From the NCBI GenBank assembly GCA_947074195.1, contig CAMTOS010000002.1:1-64000 (forward strand): 64,000 nt of DNA, read 5' to 3'. Made by a program: the position numbers and the translations under genes. The DNA comes from an uncultured Bacteroides sp. GTDB lineage: Bacteria > Bacteroidota > Bacteroidia > Bacteroidales > Bacteroidaceae. Below, piece by piece: positions 8,842 to 18,274 of this stretch (positions are counted from its first letter, which is position 1; each line of letters begins with the position of its first letter). The notes beneath the pieces were generated by a model. That model searched no databases. It was not told the origin of the DNA and saw nothing but the letters and a program-made list of their open reading frames with translations.

Positions 8842-9996
8842 ATGCCAAACCAAATAAGGAGCATTCATTTTATGAGAGTATGTATTGCCAATTTTTTGTT
8901 TTTTATTTCTTTGTACATGCTCTTGCCGGTGTCTCCGTTAGAAATGTCCGAACGGTTAGATGTATCTGTTTCACAAACCGGAACGATGTTTCTGATGATG
9001 ACATTAGGGATGCTTTTGGTAGGCCCTTTATATGCCTATTTAATCGATACCTATAAAAGAAAATTCGTTTGCTTTTTCTCTTTTCTGGGTATGCTGATTT
9101 CTACTTTTGGCTATTATTTCATACAGTCATTCCCACAAATTCTGACGCTTTGCACTTTGCAGGGTGTCTTTGTGGGAATGGGTACTGTAGCTTCTATAAC
9201 ACTCGCCATAGATACTGTACCTTCCAGTATGCGTAGCTATGGTAATATAGCTTTTTCATGGATTATCCGGATAGGGATGTTTATCGGAGTGGCTTTAGGC
9301 GTTTGGCTGTATCAATGGCAGAGCTATGACATGCTGATTTTAATCGCCATTATTACAGGAATAGTCGGACTGGTATTTATTACAAGACTCTATGTGCCTT
9401 TCAGGGCACCTCTAGTATCATGTTTATGTTCTACTGACCGCTTTGTTTTGAAGCGCGGATGGCTTCCTGCCATTAATCTGATTGGTATTGCCTTTGTTCC
9501 CGGATTGTTGATTCCGGTATTTCATCACAGTTCATGCAATATTATCATCGGGTTAATAGAACTTCCTTTCTATGCTTTCGTAGCTCTTGGATTTCCTTTC
9601 GCCTTATTCTTATATCGTCTTTGTTTCAACAATGATAAATCATATATGGCCATTACAACAGGTCTTATACTGATGCTTCTTTCACTGTTGTTATTCGATA
9701 TGATTCCCGATTTTCTTTCACCACTATTGCTTGGTTTAGGATTAGGACTCGTTACTCCTGAGTTCCTGATGATCTTTATCAAACTCTCCGAACATTGTCA
9801 GCGTGGCACGGTAAACACAACCCATTTCCTTGCATGGGAGATTGGTATTACTGCCGGTATTGCTACTTCATGTCACTTGTATGAGATGTATTCCCCTTCA
9901 GTAATATTGACGTGGGGCAGAATAGTAATAATCAGTTCATTACTATTCTACTTTATCATTACCTGCCCTTATTTCCGCCATATGCGTATTCGCTAA
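8842..9996 (+). CDS. MFS transporter, unknown substrate
   Basis: Inner-membrane protein of 384 residues with about twelve hydrophobic helices. The N-terminal half has MTLGMLLVGPLYAYLIDTYK, a loop 2-3 motif of major facilitator proteins, with basic residues (KRK) on the inner face. The ATG lies 9 nt after panB, so the two form one operon, which hints at export of a pathway product or a small acid; this is a guess. The gene ends 3 nt before the stop of the convergent GH95 gene. Confidence 0.8.
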   Translation: MPNQIRSIHFMRVCIANFLFFISLYMLLPVSPLEMSERLDVSVSQTGTMFLMMTLGMLLVGPLYAYLIDTYKRKFVCFFSFLGMLISTFGYYFIQSFPQILTLCTLQGVFVGMGTVASITLAIDTVPSSMRSYGNIAFSWIIRIGMFIGVALGVWLYQWQSYDMLILIAIITGIVGLVFITRLYVPFRAPLVSCLCSTDRFVLKRGWLPAINLIGIAFVPGLLIPVFHHSSCNIIIGLIELPFYAFVALGFPFALFLYRLCFNNDKSYMAITTGLILMLLSLLLFDMIPDFLSPLLLGLGLGLVTPEFLMIFIKLSEHCQRGTVNTTHFLAWEIGITAGIATSCHLYEMYSPSVILTWGRIVIISSLLFYFIITCPYFRHMRIR

Positions 9997-9999
9997 GAC

Positions 10000-12465
10000 T
10001 TATTTGTTGAAATGAAGAATGACGGGTTGTCCTGCTTTCAATTTTATTTTAATGATATCTTTAGCTGAAAAGGTTGATTTTCCTCCCTGAATTATTTCTA
10101 CCTTTTTTCCCGGAAATGGATTTCTTAATTCATACGTTTGTGCCATATCAGAAACGATTGTTGCTATAGCTGGCTTTCCATTTTTCCAGTTAAGATCAAT
10201 TTCTGCACCACCGCGTACTTTAAATCCATTCAGCGAACCATTTTTCCATTCATCGGGTAAAGCGGGGAGGAGATTAATATACCCATCCTGACTCTGAATC
10301 AGCATTTCGCTGATACCGGCTGTACCACCCCAGTTTCCGTCAATCTGAAAAGGCGGATGCGAACAGAAAAGATTCGGGAATGTTCCACTTGCATGCTTAT
10401 AAGGGTTTGCAGGTGTATAGGCAGGCATCAATAGGCTCTTAAAGAGTTTGTAGGCACGATTACCATCACCCAGTCTGGCCCAGAAATTAATTTTCCATGC
10501 ACGACTCCAGCCTGTGCCGCCATCGCCTCTGCGGTTTAGTGTCTCTATACAAGCCTCTGCCAGTTCGGGAGTTTTATGTATCGAAATCTGATTACCCGGA
10601 TGCAGTGCATACAAATGAGATACGTGACGATGATGCTGATCCACTTCCTTGTAATCTTCCAGCCATTCCATCAGATAACCATTCTCGCTTATCAGGTCAG
10701 GAGCAAGTTTTTTATATGCTTTTTCAAGATCAGCGCGATATTGTTTATCTGTATTGAGGATTTTAGAGGCAGAAATTACATTGTGAAATAGCTCTTTAAC
10801 AAGTTGTGTATCCATGGCTGGTCCCATGCAAATGCTAATAGGCGTTTTATCATCTCCGATATAAAATTCATTCTCTGGTGATGAAGATGGTGCCGTCACT
10901 AACCATCCGGAATTCGGGTCAGTCACCATGGTCGATAAGAAAAACTCCGATGCTCCTTTTAATGTGGGATAGATAGAAGCAAGATAATCATTATCAAGCG
11001 TATATAAATAATGCTCCCAAAGATGGGCACAAAGCCATGCACCACCTGTATTGGTTGCTCCCCACGACGGATGCTCTCCGGGGGCGGTATATTGCCATAA
11101 ATTAGTCATCATGTGTGCTACCCATCCTTGTGCATCGTTGCCGTAGAATGCTTTAGCCGATTCTTCTCCACTTTCAACCAGATTGTTGGTAAGTTCGATC
11201 AGTGGCAAGTGTAGCTCAGACAGATTTGCCGGTTCTACTGGCCAGTGGTTCATTTGTACATTGATATTTGTATGATAATCGCCATTCCACGGAGTGCCGA
11301 TGTCATTGGCCCACAACCCCTGAAGATTTGGCGGCAGAGAACCGGGGCGAGTCGAACTAATCAACAAATAGCGACCATAATTATAATAAAGAGCGGCCAG
11401 CGATGGATCGTCTTGCTGCTGAAACGTAAGAATGCGTTCATTGGTTGGCAGATGCATGGTTTCGGGATTGCCTTCTATAGTCAGATTCGCGCGGTTATAT
11501 AAAGCCTGGTAGTCATAGATCGCATCTTTTTCAATGCTTGCAAAATCGGCACTCAATACATTATTAAGGAGTGCGATGGCTTTCTCTTTATATTTATCAT
11601 TTTCAAAATAAGAGGTAGCTGCCGACATCATAATCCAGACATCCTTAGCACCCTTTATGCAAATCTTATCATCACAAATTGATTTGCAGGCTTTTTGTCC
11701 TTCAACTTTTACATCAGCATAAACTGCATAAGCGATACCATCTTTTCCTTCTGCACCACTATCCAGGATTCCAGACAATTCGAGCAAATCGTTAGTAGTC
11801 ACAACAGATTGTTGCACTTCCTCTGAATTTTCTATCGGACGAGTCAGAACGAGATTCAGGTTTATGCCTTCCGGATTATTTGTAGCAAGATGAACCAGCA
11901 TCACATCTTTATCTCTCGATACAAAATAGTTGCGCTGATATTGATAATTATCTTTGGTAAAGTTCGTATAAGCCTGAGCTGTAGTCAGGTCGAGTCCTCT
12001 TTCGTATATCGTTTCGGGAAGTGAATCGGTATAGATATATTCAATATCCAGATTAGCCAGCATTTGATAAGTGCCGTAAGTACCACCTTTCTCCGGTTTC
12101 TTTGGTACAAAACTTTCGTACATCAGTTCTTGTGCCTCTTTATTCTTTCCCTCAAAAAGCAGTTCCCGGATTTTGGGTAAAGATTTTGCGGCATCCGGAT
12201 TTCTGTAATCAGCTACCGAACCGCTCCACATACTTATTTCATTGAGTACGATTCTTTCTTTTTCTATTCCACCATCGGGCATCATGCCAAGACGGCCATT
12301 ACCAAGAGGTAATGTTTCTTCCCATTGCTGTGCAGGTGTGGTGAAATAAAGTAATTCTGTTGGTGATTTATGTATGCTATTGCTCATTGACTGAGCAAAT
12401 GTTTGCTGGCAAAAAAAGCCTGCATATAAAAATATAAATAAAAACGTGTTGAGATGGTTTTTCAT
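10000..12465 (-). CDS. GH95 alpha-L-fucosidase (or alpha-galactosidase), secreted
   Basis: Glycoside hydrolase family 95 protein of 821 residues with a signal peptide of about 25 residues ending in TFAQS. The N-terminal beta-domain opens with the typical WEETLPLGNGRLGMM. The (alpha/alpha)6 catalytic domain has all key positions: the two asparagines in TNINVQMNHWP, the general acid glutamate in VTAPSSSPENEF, and the aspartate in FQIDGNWGG. GH95 enzymes invert alpha-1,2-linked fucose or galactose from glycans such as mucin or xyloglucan. It lies 30 nt downstream of dgkA on the same strand, an odd partner, and no SusC/SusD pair is near. Confidence 0.92.
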   Translation of the reverse strand: MKNHLNTFLFIFLYAGFFCQQTFAQSMSNSIHKSPTELLYFTTPAQQWEETLPLGNGRLGMMPDGGIEKERIVLNEISMWSGSVADYRNPDAAKSLPKIRELLFEGKNKEAQELMYESFVPKKPEKGGTYGTYQMLANLDIEYIYTDSLPETIYERGLDLTTAQAYTNFTKDNYQYQRNYFVSRDKDVMLVHLATNNPEGINLNLVLTRPIENSEEVQQSVVTTNDLLELSGILDSGAEGKDGIAYAVYADVKVEGQKACKSICDDKICIKGAKDVWIMMSAATSYFENDKYKEKAIALLNNVLSADFASIEKDAIYDYQALYNRANLTIEGNPETMHLPTNERILTFQQQDDPSLAALYYNYGRYLLISSTRPGSLPPNLQGLWANDIGTPWNGDYHTNINVQMNHWPVEPANLSELHLPLIELTNNLVESGEESAKAFYGNDAQGWVAHMMTNLWQYTAPGEHPSWGATNTGGAWLCAHLWEHYLYTLDNDYLASIYPTLKGASEFFLSTMVTDPNSGWLVTAPSSSPENEFYIGDDKTPISICMGPAMDTQLVKELFHNVISASKILNTDKQYRADLEKAYKKLAPDLISENGYLMEWLEDYKEVDQHHRHVSHLYALHPGNQISIHKTPELAEACIETLNRRGDGGTGWSRAWKINFWARLGDGNRAYKLFKSLLMPAYTPANPYKHASGTFPNLFCSHPPFQIDGNWGGTAGISEMLIQSQDGYINLLPALPDEWKNGSLNGFKVRGGAEIDLNWKNGKPAIATIVSDMAQTYELRNPFPGKKVEIIQGGKSTFSAKDIIKIKLKAGQPVILHFNK

Positions 12466-12495
12466 AAGTAATCTATTGTGTTTCTCTATTTGGTA

Positions 12496-12876
12496 CTATT
12501 CAAAAAGCAAAATAATATAAGGTATAAATATAATCAGGCCGATGATTGCAGCTGCAATGGCGCATATCAGAACGCTTCCTGCAGCTACATCTTTTACACG
12601 CCCGATGGCTTCATTTCGTTCGGGCGAGACAACATTGCAAAGATATTCGATAGCTGTATTAAAACCTTCGGCCGAGAGTACAAGTCCGATACAAAAAATT
12701 ACGGCCATCCACTCCGTTTTAGTAATATCAAAGAAAATTCCGGCAAGAATCACAAGTATGGCAACTGTGATGTGTATCCATGCATTCTGTTCGCGGCTAA
12801 CAAAGAATTTTACTCCCCGGCCGGCATAATTGAAACTTTGTATCCTCTTTTTAGGATCAAAACCATGTTCTTCCAT
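12496..12876 (-). CDS. dgkA: diacylglycerol/undecaprenol kinase family protein
   Basis: Small integral membrane kinase of 126 residues with three predicted helices (about 33-50, 53-72 and 96-122). The family motif with the catalytic glutamate is seen as AEGFNTAIEYL, followed by the conserved KDVAAGSVL. Members recycle diacylglycerol or phosphorylate undecaprenol for cell-wall carrier lipid; which applies is not clear, though undecaprenol is common outside Proteobacteria. It starts 12 nt after the RelA-like gene and is probably co-transcribed. Confidence 0.9.
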   Translation of the reverse strand: MEEHGFDPKKRIQSFNYAGRGVKFFVSREQNAWIHITVAILVILAGIFFDITKTEWMAVIFCIGLVLSAEGFNTAIEYLCNVVSPERNEAIGRVKDVAAGSVLICAIAAAIIGLIIFIPYIILLFE

Positions 12877-12888
12877 AATTAATGATAA

Positions 12889-15111
12889 TTAATTTCGACT
12901 TACCTGTTTTACTCCTTTTACCGTTCTCAGTTTTTTGATTAGCGTTTCCAGTTTTCCGGTATCACCAATCATGATAGTCAGTGTGCCCGAGAAAAGTCCG
13001 TCGTGAGAATCAATACCGATTGAACGCAGAGTTATATCATTCTCTTTTGAAATGATAGATGTTATGTTAGTCACAATTCCAATATCATCATGGCCTACTA
13101 CGCGTAGTGTAATAGGGTATTGTCTGCCATGCGATTTTCCAGCCCAGCGTGCTTTAACGAATCGATAGCCAAAGCGTTGTCTCATCTGATCGGCATTTGG
13201 GCAATCCATGCGATGAATCTTAATTCCACCCGATACGGATACAAATCCAAAAACATCATCGCCGTAAATGGGGTTGCAGCATTTAGCCAAAGTAAACTCC
13301 AGTCCTTTGAGGTCCTGATCAATCATCAATACATCCTCTTTTGATGATGTATTATCATCGAATGTCTGTGGTTGCAGATTGTATCCTTCGGCACTTCTGT
13401 ATTGAATTTCATCATGCTGATCATTTTCACGCTTCTGTTGCTCTACATATTTGTCGAGTAATTCATTTACATCGATAATCCCATCGGCTATAGCCTGATA
13501 AAATTCTGTCACCACTTTATAACCAAGGCGTTTGATAAGACGCATCATCGTGCCTTCATCATAATCGATTTTGCGGTTCTTGAATTTGCGTTCAAGTGTT
13601 TCTTTCGCAAACTCAAACTGTCGTGCCGCCATTTCCTTAAGCGTTTGTCTGATTTTGGTTCGCGCTTTCGAAGTGGTAACAATATTCAGCCAGTCCTGCT
13701 TAGGCGTCTGCGTGTTGGAGGTCATAATCTCAACCTGATCGCCACTGCTGAGTTTATATTTAATTTGTACATTCTTTCCATTTACCTTGGCACCAATACA
13801 CTTACTGCCCAGTTTGGAGTGAATGTGAAATGCAAAATCCAGAATCGTAGCACCTTTAGGGAGTTTAAAAAGATCTCCTTTTGGCGTAAAGACAAAGATC
13901 TCATCTTCGTAAAGGTCCATTTTAAACTGATCCATCAATTTAAGCGAATCGCTATCCGAATTTTCCAATGCTTCGCGGACTGACGTTAACCAGTCGTCCA
14001 GATTATTCTCTCCTTTCACACCTTTATATCGCCAGTGAGCGGCCAGACCACGCTCGGCAATCTCATCCATGCGACGTGTACGTATCTGCACTTCTACCCA
14101 CTTACCTTCGGGACCCATAACGGTAATGTGCAGCGACTCATAACCGTTACTTTTAGGAATCGAAAGCCAGTCGCGCAAACGCTTTGGGTTAGGCTGATAC
14201 ATATCAGTCACGATAGAGTAAGCCTGCCAGCACTCCTGTTTTTCTTTTTCGGGTTCAGAATCGAGAATAATACGGATAGCGAAGAGATCATAGATCCCCT
14301 CGAAAGGCGTTTTCTGTTTTTGAATCTTATTCCAGATAGAGTGAATCGATTTGGTGCGTCCTTTAATCTCGAATTTAAGTCCGGCTGCCTCTACCTTCTT
14401 TTTTATAGGGTCGATAAAAGAAGCAATATAGCGGTCTCGCGAAGCCTTTGTTTCGTTAAGTTTCTCTTTAATCGAAGTATAAGTTTCGCGATTCGTATAT
14501 TTTAGTGATAAATCTTCTAATTCCGATTTGATTTTATACAGACCAAGCTTATGTGCCAGCGGTGCATACAGATAAGCAGCTTCATTGGCTACCTGAGTGC
14601 GATCTTCCTCATTCTCGGTTACACGAATCTGTCGCATCATATTTACTCTGTCGGCAATCATGATGAGAATAACGCGCATGTCTTCGGCAAACGAAAGTAA
14701 AAGGTTGCGAAAATTTTCAGATTCAATCGCAGGACTTTTGGTATATAACTCATTCGTTTTTACCAGTCCCGAAATAATGGCAGCCACATCATCATCAAAC
14801 TCTTTGCGAACCTGTTCGATGGTGATAATGTTGGTCTTAACCAACTCGTGAAGCATAATACCCACAAGACTGGAACCTTTCATGCCAATCTCTTCGGAGA
14901 CAATCAATGCTGTTTGCAAATCGCGTACAACAGGATTCATCCCGAAATTGTTTCTTTCGAACTTATTTTCGCTGGCAGCTTTTGTAATATATTTTTTTAG
15001 ATTATGTATATGTGTTTTAGTTATACTATCGGAAGCCGATTGGTATAACTTTTTATATAATGAAGCAACCTCTTTTTTTTCGGCTTCAGTAAAAAAAGAT
15101 ATTTCATCCAT
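12889..15111 (-). CDS. relA: RelA/SpoT-family (p)ppGpp synthetase with degenerate hydrolase domain
   Basis: Long RSH protein of 740 residues: HD-like domain (about 30-200), synthetase (about 245-360), TGS (about 405-465), helical region and C-terminal ACT (about 665-740). The synthetase looks active, with IKGRTKSIHSIW, GIYDLFAIRIIL, GYESLHIT and WVEVQIRT. The hydrolase half does not: the usual HP is N59-P60, the HD pair is H88-E89, the following ED is missing, and LADRLHNMR reads IADRVNMMR. It should therefore make but not degrade the alarmone, like RelA of E. coli; a separate SpoT would be needed. It leads the relA-dgkA-GH95 gene run. Confidence 0.9.
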   Translation of the reverse strand: MDEISFFTEAEKKEVASLYKKLYQSASDSITKTHIHNLKKYITKAASENKFERNNFGMNPVVRDLQTALIVSEEIGMKGSSLVGIMLHELVKTNIITIEQVRKEFDDDVAAIISGLVKTNELYTKSPAIESENFRNLLLSFAEDMRVILIMIADRVNMMRQIRVTENEEDRTQVANEAAYLYAPLAHKLGLYKIKSELEDLSLKYTNRETYTSIKEKLNETKASRDRYIASFIDPIKKKVEAAGLKFEIKGRTKSIHSIWNKIQKQKTPFEGIYDLFAIRIILDSEPEKEKQECWQAYSIVTDMYQPNPKRLRDWLSIPKSNGYESLHITVMGPEGKWVEVQIRTRRMDEIAERGLAAHWRYKGVKGENNLDDWLTSVREALENSDSDSLKLMDQFKMDLYEDEIFVFTPKGDLFKLPKGATILDFAFHIHSKLGSKCIGAKVNGKNVQIKYKLSSGDQVEIMTSNTQTPKQDWLNIVTTSKARTKIRQTLKEMAARQFEFAKETLERKFKNRKIDYDEGTMMRLIKRLGYKVVTEFYQAIADGIIDVNELLDKYVEQQKRENDQHDEIQYRSAEGYNLQPQTFDDNTSSKEDVLMIDQDLKGLEFTLAKCCNPIYGDDVFGFVSVSGGIKIHRMDCPNADQMRQRFGYRFVKARWAGKSHGRQYPITLRVVGHDDIGIVTNITSIISKENDITLRSIGIDSHDGLFSGTLTIMIGDTGKLETLIKKLRTVKGVKQVSRN

Positions 15112-15192
15112 CGTTGTAAATATTAATGTGGATTATTCTGCTGTAAAATTAGTTTTTTCTGTTAAGAAAAACACATAAATGAAAACATTTTG

Positions 15193-15200
15193 TATTTTTG
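15193..15200 (+). promoter_or_regulatory. -7 element of the DUF4301 gene
   Basis: TATTTTTG matches TAnnTTTG and lies 29 nt before the ATG at 15230. The -33 region has no clear TTTG at the right distance. Confidence 0.5.
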
Positions 15201-15229
15201 GGCATTAATTCAAACTAAAACAAAATATT

Positions 15230-16750
15230 ATGATGACACCTCAAGATCTGGAACAATTGGCTGATAAAGGTATTTCGCAAGAACAAATTGCAAAACAGTT
15301 AGCAGACTTTACTAATGGATTCCCTTATTTAAAACTCGAAGCTGCTGCTTCTCTTGAAAAAGGAGTTTTAAATCCATCTGCAGACGAACAGAATAAATAT
15401 CTTTCAGCCTGGGATGCTTATTGCACATCGGGTAAAAAAGTATTGAAATTTGTACCTGCATCGGGTGCTGCAAGCCGTATGTTCAAGAATCTTTTCGAGT
15501 TCCTCGACGCCTCTTATCAAATTCCTTCAACTCCTTTCGAAGAAACATTTTTCGATAATATCAATAAATTCGCTTTCTATGAAGATTTGAATTCTGCATG
15601 TTTACGATTGTTCGATAAAGATGTGATGAAGCTAATAGAAGATGCTGAATATAAAAAGATTGTTGCAGTGCTTCTTGATGCAGATGGATTAGGGTATGGT
15701 CTTTTACCTAAAGGTTTATTGCTCTTCCATTCCTACCCCGAAGGCGCACGCACTCCGCTCGAAGAACATTTGGTGGAAGGAGCCATGTATGCTTGTAATG
15801 GTGATGGTACGGTAGATGTACATTTTACAGTATCGCCTGAGCATCGCTCGATGTTCGAATCGCTGGTTGAAGATAATGCCGGCATTTATGCAAAACGTTT
15901 TGGCGTGAAATATAACGTGAGCTTCTCAGAACAGAAATCGTCTACAGATACCATTGCTGCAGATATGAACAATGAACCATTCCGTGATAAAGACGGTAAG
16001 CTGGTGTTCCGTCCCGGAGGTCATGGTGCTCTTATCGAAAATCTGAATGACCTGGAAGCTGATGTTATCTTTATTAAGAATATTGATAATGTGGTTCCCG
16101 ACAGACTAAAAGGGGATACGGTACAATATAAGAAATTGATTGCCGGTATTCTGATCGATTTGCAAAAGCAGGCATTTGAATATATTAAACTGTTAGATAG
16201 TGGCAAGTATTCTCATGATCAGATTATGGAAGTGCTTCAATTCCTGCGTAAGAAATTGTTCTGCAAAAATCCGGAAGTGAAGAATCTGGAAGATGCCGAA
16301 CTTATCATCTATATGAAAGAAAAGCTGAATCGCCCAATCCGTATTTGCGGTATGGTGAAAAATGTAGGTGAACCTGGCGGCGGTCCTTTCCTTGCTTATA
16401 ATTCTGACGGCACTATTTCATTGCAGATCCTTGAAAGTTCACAGATCGATATGAATAACCCTGATGCAAAAGCCATGTTCGAAAATGGAACATTCTTTAA
16501 TCCGGTAGATTTGGTTTGTGCAGTTCGCGATTATAAAGGAAATAAATTTGATTTGACGAAGTACGTAGATCCTGCCACTGGCTTTATCTCTTTGAAATCA
16601 AAGAATGGTAAAGAGCTAAAAGCGCTTGAATTACCCGGATTATGGAATGGAGCTATGAGCGACTGGAATACGGTGTTCGTGGAAGTGCCTTTGTCGACCT
16701 TTAATCCGGTGAAAACTGTGAACGATTTGCTTCGCGAGCAGCATCAGTAA
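15230..16750 (+). CDS. DUF4301 family protein
   Basis: Soluble protein of 506 residues with no signal peptide, matching in length and style the DUF4301 family of Bacteroidota. The N-terminal stretch KFVPASGAASRMFKNL resembles a nucleotide-binding loop of nucleotidyltransferases, and FRPGGHGALIENLNDL and VFIKNIDNVVPD recall the metal/sugar-binding parts of UDP-sugar pyrophosphorylases. It may therefore act on nucleotide sugars, but this is an inference from motifs. It is a single-gene unit with its own promoter and a terminator at 16876. Confidence 0.82.
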   Translation: MMTPQDLEQLADKGISQEQIAKQLADFTNGFPYLKLEAAASLEKGVLNPSADEQNKYLSAWDAYCTSGKKVLKFVPASGAASRMFKNLFEFLDASYQIPSTPFEETFFDNINKFAFYEDLNSACLRLFDKDVMKLIEDAEYKKIVAVLLDADGLGYGLLPKGLLLFHSYPEGARTPLEEHLVEGAMYACNGDGTVDVHFTVSPEHRSMFESLVEDNAGIYAKRFGVKYNVSFSEQKSSTDTIAADMNNEPFRDKDGKLVFRPGGHGALIENLNDLEADVIFIKNIDNVVPDRLKGDTVQYKKLIAGILIDLQKQAFEYIKLLDSGKYSHDQIMEVLQFLRKKLFCKNPEVKNLEDAELIIYMKEKLNRPIRICGMVKNVGEPGGGPFLAYNSDGTISLQILESSQIDMNNPDAKAMFENGTFFNPVDLVCAVRDYKGNKFDLTKYVDPATGFISLKSKNGKELKALELPGLWNGAMSDWNTVFVEVPLSTFNPVKTVNDLLREQHQ

Positions 16751-16767
16751 GCAGGATTTTTGCCAAG

Positions 16768-16847
16768 CCTTTGGCAAGAAATTGCAGAACCTTTGGCAAG
16801 AAACTGCAGAACCTTTGGCAAGAAGTTGCCAAACCTTTGGCAATAAA
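16768..16847. repeat. 22-bp tandem repeat, 3.6 copies (family member 1)
   Basis: Units begin at 16768, 16790, 16812 and 16834, exactly 22 bp apart, each with CCTTTGGCAA. The first two differ by one base; the third has TTGCCAAA in place of TGCAGAA, making it partly palindromic. It lies between the DUF4301 stop and its terminator. Two further clusters with the same period and the same CCTTTG opening lie at 39083 and 57096. Confidence 0.85.
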
Positions 16848-16875
16848 GAACTAAATAAAGCGCCATAAATGGCAT

Positions 16876-16919
16876 AAAAAAGCAGGAACTTTGCAATAAG
16901 CATTGTATCCTGCTTTTTT
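16876..16919 (+). terminator. terminator after the DUF4301 gene
   Basis: AAAAAAGCAGGA (16876-16887) pairs with TCCTGCTTTTTT (16908-16919), with a 20-nt loop. The A and T flanks would let it work in both directions. Confidence 0.8.
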
Positions 16920-16937
16920 GTTATAAGAAATTATAAC

Positions 16938-16945
16938 TACTTTTG
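16938..16945 (+). promoter_or_regulatory. -7 element of purT
   Basis: TACTTTTG lies 26 nt before the ATG of purT. A TTTG occurs 17 nt upstream, inside the T-run of the preceding terminator, slightly closer than the usual 19-21 nt. Confidence 0.55.
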
Positions 16946-16971
16946 CGGAATAATTCAATTTTATCCATACA

Positions 16972-18138
16972 ATGAAAAAGATATTATTGCTCGGTTCGGG
17001 CGAACTTGGTAAAGAATTTGTTATTTCCGCTCAGCGCAAAGGACAGTATGTTATTGCTTGTGATTCTTACAAAAATGCACCAGCCATGCAAGTGGCCGAT
17101 ACTTTTGAAGTGATTAATATGCTAAGTGCTGAAGAGCTCGATGCAGTAGTAAAAAAACATCAGCCGGATATTATTGTTCCTGAAATTGAGGCTATTCGCA
17201 CAGAACGTTTATACGATTTCGAAGCGGCTGGTATTCAGGTTGTTCCAAGTGCCCGTGCTGCCAATTTTACGATGAATCGTAAAGCTATTCGCGATCTTGC
17301 TGCTAAAGAGCTGGGATTGAAAACAGCGAAGTATTTTTATGCAACTTCTTTTGAAGAACTGAAGGAAGCTGCCGGTAAAATTGGTTTCCCATGTGTGGTA
17401 AAACCATTGATGTCTTCATCTGGAAAAGGGCAGTCGTTGGTGAAAAGTGCCGATGAACTTGAAAAGGCATGGGAATATGGTTGCAGTGGTAGCCGTGGTG
17501 ATATTCGCGAATTGATTATTGAAGAGTTTATCAAATTCGACAGCGAAATCACACTTTTGACAGTTACTCAGAAAAATGGTCCTACATTGTTCTGTCCTCC
17601 AATCGGACATGTACAGAAGGGTGGTGACTATCGTGAAAGTTTTCAGCCGGCTCCAATCGATCCGCTTCATCTGAAAGAAGCGCAGGAGATGTCAGAAAAA
17701 GTAACGAAAGCATTGACCGGTGCTGGTTTGTGGGGTGTTGAATTCTTCTTAAGTCATGAGAATGGTGTTTATTTCTCCGAACTTTCACCTCGTCCTCACG
17801 ATACTGGTATGGTAACACTTGCAGGTACACAAAACCTGAATGAGTTTGAATTGCACCTTCGTGCTGTACTTGGTTTGCCAATTCCACACATTAAGTTAGA
17901 AAGAAATGGTGCAAGTGCTGTAATTCTGTCGACAATTGCCAGCGATGAGGCTCCTCGCTATAAAGGATTAGAAGAAGTTACTGCGGAAGAAGATACTTAT
18001 ATCCGTATTTTTGGCAAACCTTTCACACGCATAAATCGTCGTATGGGTGTGGTGTTGTGTTATGCTCCTGCAGGAAGTGACATTGATGCTTTGCGTGATA
18101 AAGTGAAACGTATTGCTGAGAAAGTGGAAGTCTATTAA
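16972..18138 (+). CDS. purT: formate-dependent phosphoribosylglycinamide formyltransferase
   Basis: PurT joins formate to glycinamide ribonucleotide using ATP, the folate-independent form of the third step of purine synthesis. The 388-residue protein is of family length. It has the N-terminal preATP-grasp region with [12 protein letters not shown], then the ATP-grasp domain with [33 protein letters not shown], and the metal-binding [20 protein letters not shown] with PHDTGMVTL. It is a single-gene unit with its own promoter and terminator. Formate use suits an anaerobe with pyruvate formate-lyase. Confidence 0.95.
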   Translation: MKKILLLGSGELGKEFVISAQRKGQYVIACDSYKNAPAMQVADTFEVINMLSAEELDAVVKKHQPDIIVPEIEAIRTERLYDFEAAGIQVVPSARAANFTMNRKAIRDLAAKELGLKTAKYFYATSFEELKEAAGKIGFPCVVKPLMSSSGKGQSLVKSADELEKAWEYGCSGSRGDIRELIIEEFIKFDSEITLLTVTQKNGPTLFCPPIGHVQKGGDYRESFQPAPIDPLHLKEAQEMSEKVTKALTGAGLWGVEFFLSHENGVYFSELSPRPHDTGMVTLAGTQNLNEFELHLRAVLGLPIPHIKLERNGASAVILSTIASDEAPRYKGLEEVTAEEDTYIRIFGKPFTRINRRMGVVLCYAPAGSDIDALRDKVKRIAEKVEVY

Positions 18139-18178
18139 AAGAATATATATAACAATACTTATCAGTAGGTTATAGTGA

Positions 18179-18217
18179 AGTCCCGGATTCGAATGAGAAT
18201 CCGGGACTTTTATTTTG
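18179..18217 (+). terminator. terminator of purT
   Basis: A perfect 12-bp stem, AGTCCCGGATTC (18179-18190) with GAATCCGGGACT (18197-18208), a 6-nt loop and a following TTTTATTTTG. Confidence 0.9.
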
Positions 18218-18244
18218 TCATATCTTATTCTTGTTCTATATTTA
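18214..18244 (+). promoter_or_regulatory. promoter of the upxY gene
   Basis: TTTG (18214-18217) and TATATTTA (18237-18244) are 19 nt apart; only the last base of the -7 element departs from consensus. The predicted start near 18250 supports the ATG at 18275 over the one at 18215, which would lie upstream of transcription. Confidence 0.6.
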
Positions 18245-18274
18245 CATCCCTTTTATATATATGTATCTATTTTA

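Noticed and set aside
16768..16847. Possible CRISPR array
   Set aside because: The units are contiguous 22-bp repeats without spacers, and no cas gene is in the window.
18215..18274. Upstream ATG adding 20 hydrophobic residues to the UpxY protein
   Set aside because: It lies at or before the predicted promoter (18214-18244) and the added residues do not fit the NGN domain start.
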